A DNA stretch of 64,000 nt from Adineta ricciae (taxonomy: Eukaryota > Rotifera > Eurotatoria > Adinetida > Adinetidae). Within the stretch, counting starts at the first letter, position 1. Every line of letters begins with the position of its first letter. The stretch is from NCBI GenBank assembly GCA_905250025.1, contig CAJNOJ010000008.1, forward strand, positions 62,001-126,000, written 5' to 3'. Below the pieces are notes generated by a model. That model was given only the letters and a program-made list of their open reading frames with translations. It had not been told where the DNA came from and searched no databases. Shown here piece by piece: positions 60,305 through 64,000 of the stretch. The position numbers and the translations under genes are program-made.

Positions 60305-63300
60305 TTAATCATCCGATAAAGTACTGCTCGGCGAGCTGTTCGAATTCGATGAAAGCGTTGATGTCTAAATAAAAAAGATTTATTGAGTGATTAGGATTTG
60401 ATCTGATTTCACACCTGAGTTGAAGCTTCGCTACATTTTTGTAATTGCAAACATTCGGATAAGATCGTAGCCAAAAGCTCTTTTTGATTAGTCTCCGTTA
60501 AACTCAAGAGATGCATAGATGCTTCAGAAGCAGATGATGAAGTAGATTTGATCAACAAATCGATGAATTTGTCCACTGCACGGCAAATGACTGTGTCAGT
60601 TCGTGCAACCATTTTTTCAGTTGTTTGTAAAAACTGATGATTAGTGGCAAATGAATGAGAAAGATCAGCTAGATATAGAAGGTAGTTTTATGTTAAAAAA
60701 AAAGACAAGGGTATTGAGCTCTTACTTTCCATGGCAGATGCTTTACTATGACTCATATCGATCGGTTGAGATTCTAGTTTCAGCGTATGACAAACTAAAG
60801 GTAAGAAGAATTAACTGGAAGAGAGCTGTATTTAAAAGTACCAGATTGTTCTTCCTTAAGATCGCCATTTGTCCTCCTAAATAAAAAAATGAAATAACAA
60901 TATTCAACCGAATGTGTTAATTTACATCACGTTCCAAAGGATTGGTATGAATGGTTGATAAGCATCTTTCATCGGTGCTGCAGATGTATCAAGTCGAAAC
61001 AATTCGTTGTCTAGAATGATTGATCAGAATTATGCTTAGTATATAAGACAGTCACCCTCTCACCGAAATAGGTAATGAAATCATGGAAAGTGTGATTGTT
61101 TTTATAAGAGAAGACCTGTATTTGTTTTGCTTTCTCCGAATTTGCTTCGCCGATCATTCGACACATTTCATCGACAAATGCCTTTCCGTGAAAAGTCGCT
61201 CTTATCAATTGACCTAGATGAACGCTTGATTATTAACAAAAACTGTCAAATGCTGTACAAACCATCATGAACGATAAATCGAACGGATGCATGCTGAACT
61301 GGTTGATGCGTGGCTAATGTATTCAAGCGAAGTAGAATATGTGGCTTTTCATCAGTACCACGTAGACACTGATCCACAGCGCTATTACAAATGCCAAGAA
61401 ATAAACTAAAGACAAGGATTTGATTCTTAAAAGTCTAGGAAAAGTTTTTCTGATACCCGTCGTGATACATCATGGAAAGAAAAGGATGATCTATGAACAC
61501 TTCCATTTGACTAATTATCTGAGCTAAGACATCCTGCGAAAAACAACAATAAGACAATAGATTTGCACATATCTCGTGATACTGACTTCATAAATACTAA
61601 AGGACGCTGCTAACTGTCCATCTTTTCGTCCTTCTAAACAAAAAAAGAAACGTTCATTTCGATCCAAACTATGGATTTTCGCTTCTCATACCATAAGCTA
61701 ACCGCAAAACATGTTCGATATACTCATAGGTATGTTGTTTCATTGCTACACCTGAAATTTTCCCATAATATCGAGCCACATAGCCTGTGATCACATCAGA
61801 TGGAACCGATGATTCTTTCTAAAGAAACAATCATATGAATTTCCAGTCTAAGCCCTCAAAACAGTGCTCGTTTCATACAGGTTGCACTTGTTGTGCCACT
61901 TGATAGAGAATCGCTTTAGCCACATATTCTGGATAATACTGAGCATGTGAACAGAGTCCAAACGGTTCAGACAGATAAATCAGACTTTGTTCAATATTAT
62001 AAGCTTTTGTCTATAGAAATCGATTGATGGACACATATTGAATATCAAATGAAGCACTTACTCTTATTCTGCTACGAAATTGTATCTGACAAAGTTTAGC
62101 ACTGTATAACGGTCTAGTATTTCTAATATCCAACTTTTGCAGTGTGATCGAATCGAGTTCTGCATAGAGGAAAGTGATTTTTTGATCCTCCGCATCTGTC
62201 ACTTCTTTTTTACACCACTTCAAGGTCGGCTGACTTTCCCCGAATCCGTCGATCTTTCGATCGAATGGGAAAAGTGTCACATCTTCCAAACAAAAAAACA
62301 AGATTGATTACCAAGGTTATTGTAAACCTTACTGATATCATCAAGATAGAAATGCGCGGCAATCAGCTCTGGATCAAGAAGACATATTATTCTCGAATAC
62401 AGTTTCGCTACATATTTGTCGTTGGTTTTTTCATATTTTGTTGCAGCGACACATTCGGGAATCGATGGTTGAGTAACAATGATAAACGAACTAAATATAT
62501 CAAATCGATTCGATAGGTCTAGTAAGAAGAAACATCTTTGTATACTAGTGAAGCATTTTTTTCAGATGATTTTGATTTTCTTCTGTTGGATTGACACGAT
62601 ACGAGTTTAGATACTGATCACAGAGTTTATTAACGCTAAATAAAGAGAAAAATATATTGCAAAATCAAAGGAAACTGTTGTTGAAATGAAATTTACAATC
62701 GATATAGAGTTAATAAACTCTCTGGTCGACTAATTTCATCATAATGTATATTAAATAAACGCCGTTGACATTGTAAACGTTGCCAAAGGAGCACTTGATT
62801 ATAAAAGTCTTCAGCTGACTAGAAAACAACGATTTTGACTTTTCATTCGAATCAAATTTCACTGGATGAATTACCCATGCCGGCAAAAATCTTGTCGTCA
62901 TACGTATCTTGATTGCTTCATACAATTCTCCAGTGAGTTGAGCAACTTTACAAGGGTCCTGCAAAAGAATCAGCTGATGTTGTAACGATATTAATGAAGA
63001 TCAGACGTACCTTTTTACATTCGGAGATCAATCGATTAAGCATAAAACATTTTTCTACGGAATGAATATTAGATTTGAGATTTCGTCGTTCTCGGATTAA
63101 TAAATTTAACCAAGTAATTTTCAGACTAAACTTAAACAAGATGAACATCTAATAACATGAATTATCCTAATCACCTCCGTTGGTATAAAGTTGAAAAGGA
63201 TAAGTTAATCAATCGTTTCGTTGCCAGAAAAGAAATCAAACCAATCGTTTGACTATTGATTTCATTCGACGCTAAAAAGTCTTGATCATTTGACATATCC

Positions 63301-63470
63301 GATGTAGTTAGATAATTCAAATTATTCGTAGTCACTCCTTCCATATGAACTGGTGAATTTGACGCTAGATGAGTTCGTGTATATATATATAGAGAGAGAA
63401 GATAAATCGAAGTATTAAACTTACCAGATCGCTTCTTTCCTCGTCTGGCTGTTGAGTTTTCGGTCGTCAT
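60305..63470 (-). CDS. STAT-like paralogue C (most divergent)
   Basis: Third tandem copy. The ATG at 63470 gives MTTENSTARRGKKRS (basic), then an intron containing a TA/GA repeat. Exons follow with FLASNEINSQTIGLISFLAT, SVEKCFMLNRLISECKK, QCQRRLFNIHYDEISRPESL, IIVTQPSIPECV (Rel-like start), a strand block (FLYAELDSITLQKLDIRNTR then SAKLCQIQFRSRIRV), YVARYYGKISGVAMKQHTYE (linker), QMEVFIDHPFLSMMYHDG, and the SH2-like LFLGICNSAVDQCLRG then HILLRLNTL (Arg codon at 61327-61329). The TYFG equivalent of the YY motif is near 61065-61073 and DAYQPFIPI near 60945-60963. The C-terminal exon carries KFIDLLIKSTSSSASEASMH then ETNQKELLATILSECLQLQK, and a Ser-rich end splices to a TAA at 60305. Order and splice phases follow A and B where I could check them. 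Confidence 0.55.
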
Positions 63471-64000
63471 ATTAACTTTCTCTTTGTCTTACTGACATGA
63501 TCGTTCGTTGAAAGGCGTCGATTAAATACTTGATTACAATTCATTTTTTCCTGGATAGATTCGTTTCTCCGTGAGCTGAGATAAAAAAATCACTATACTG
63601 GTGATTGTAAAGTGAAGAAATTTGATATTTCAGAGAAATTCTCTTCATTCTGGCTAAGGCCGCGTGCCTTTCGCCGAAAAAGAGAAGTGTAACTTCTTTT
63701 TATTTGTTTTCAGAAAGAAAAGAGAACCGCTTATAATTTTTCCTATTTAATAAGAAAGAAACCAACACAATTGTCCTTGTCAACATAGTTGAAAGGTCAC
63801 ATGTGAGAAGAGGAAACGACATAACGCTGATATATATTGTTCAAGGCCACTGAACGCGTTCATTTTTTTTATTATATTTTAGAATATTAATTCAAATGAA
63901 GACATTTATAGATGATCTGAACAATCGTACTCGCCGAAAAGTCCAATATCATCAACGGAATGAAATAAACTATTACTCAAAATATCAAGTTCATCTGTAT
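63471..64000. other. Upstream region of STAT-like paralogue C
   Basis: 530 bp at the window edge with no coding signal. It probably contains the promoter of paralogue C. No fourth paralogue begins before the window ends. Confidence 0.4.

Overview
This window is nuclear DNA from a small invertebrate, most likely a bdelloid rotifer. It is AT-rich and compact. Most genes are cut by many very short (about 45-80 nt) GT-AG introns, intergenic gaps are short, and two intronless genes join an N-terminal receiver-like segment to an arginine ADP-ribosyltransferase domain and kinesin-light-chain-type TPRs, a combination I associate with bdelloids. Several genes have a pyrimidine-AG acceptor a few bases before the ATG, as expected for spliced-leader trans-splicing. 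The species call is inference.

Layout. 1-3083 (+): a small heat-shock protein with three alpha-crystallin domains. 3684-4688 (-): an orphan GPCR. 5698-6639: a 942-bp inverted-repeat element ending 49 bp before the ATG of a 1019-aa ART-TPR gene (6689-9748, +). 9864-12320 (-): a PIG3-like quinone oxidoreductase and Tim23. 12665-15472 (-): a Src-family kinase with an unusual activation loop and tail. 16827-17645 (+): an intronless bacterial-type methyltransferase. 18007-18887 (+): ARL3-like GTPase. 19688-30085 (-): a phosphatidylinositol 4-kinase III alpha gene of about 10 kb. 31331-32458 (+): a second GPCR. 33009-34594 (-): RCL1. 35660-37658 (-): a second, frameshifted ART-TPR gene. 37978-38940 (+): COMMD5. 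39031-39462 (-): a small putative secreted protein. 39986-41410 (-): an enkurin-domain (ENKD1-like) protein. 41749-42836 (+): RNF146-like RING-WWE ligase. 43806-45890 (+): TMCC. 46531-48128 (+): REEP. 48129-51226 is non-coding and holds two single-N assembly joins, each flanked by an exact-length 221-bp duplication.

The last 13 kb (51227-63470, -) is a direct tandem array of three divergent multi-exon paralogues. I read these as degenerate STAT-like transcription factors: a basic N-terminus, helical region, Rel-like DNA-binding region, linker, SH2-like segment with the phosphotyrosine-pocket arginine kept, a YY motif, a conserved Tyr-x-Pro site and a Gln/Ser-rich or acidic tail. They are the best candidate here for an undescribed family.

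The genes are mostly unrelated single-copy cellular genes and form no operon. Themes that recur are tyrosine-kinase/STAT-type signalling (Src kinase and STAT-like array), ADP-ribose chemistry (two ART genes and one WWE-type ADP-ribose reader), membrane shaping and phosphoinositides (PI4KA, TMCC, REEP), and cilia (ARL3, ENKD1). These links are thematic only. All multi-exon structures were joined by eye from splice consensus and homology, so individual exon edges may be off.
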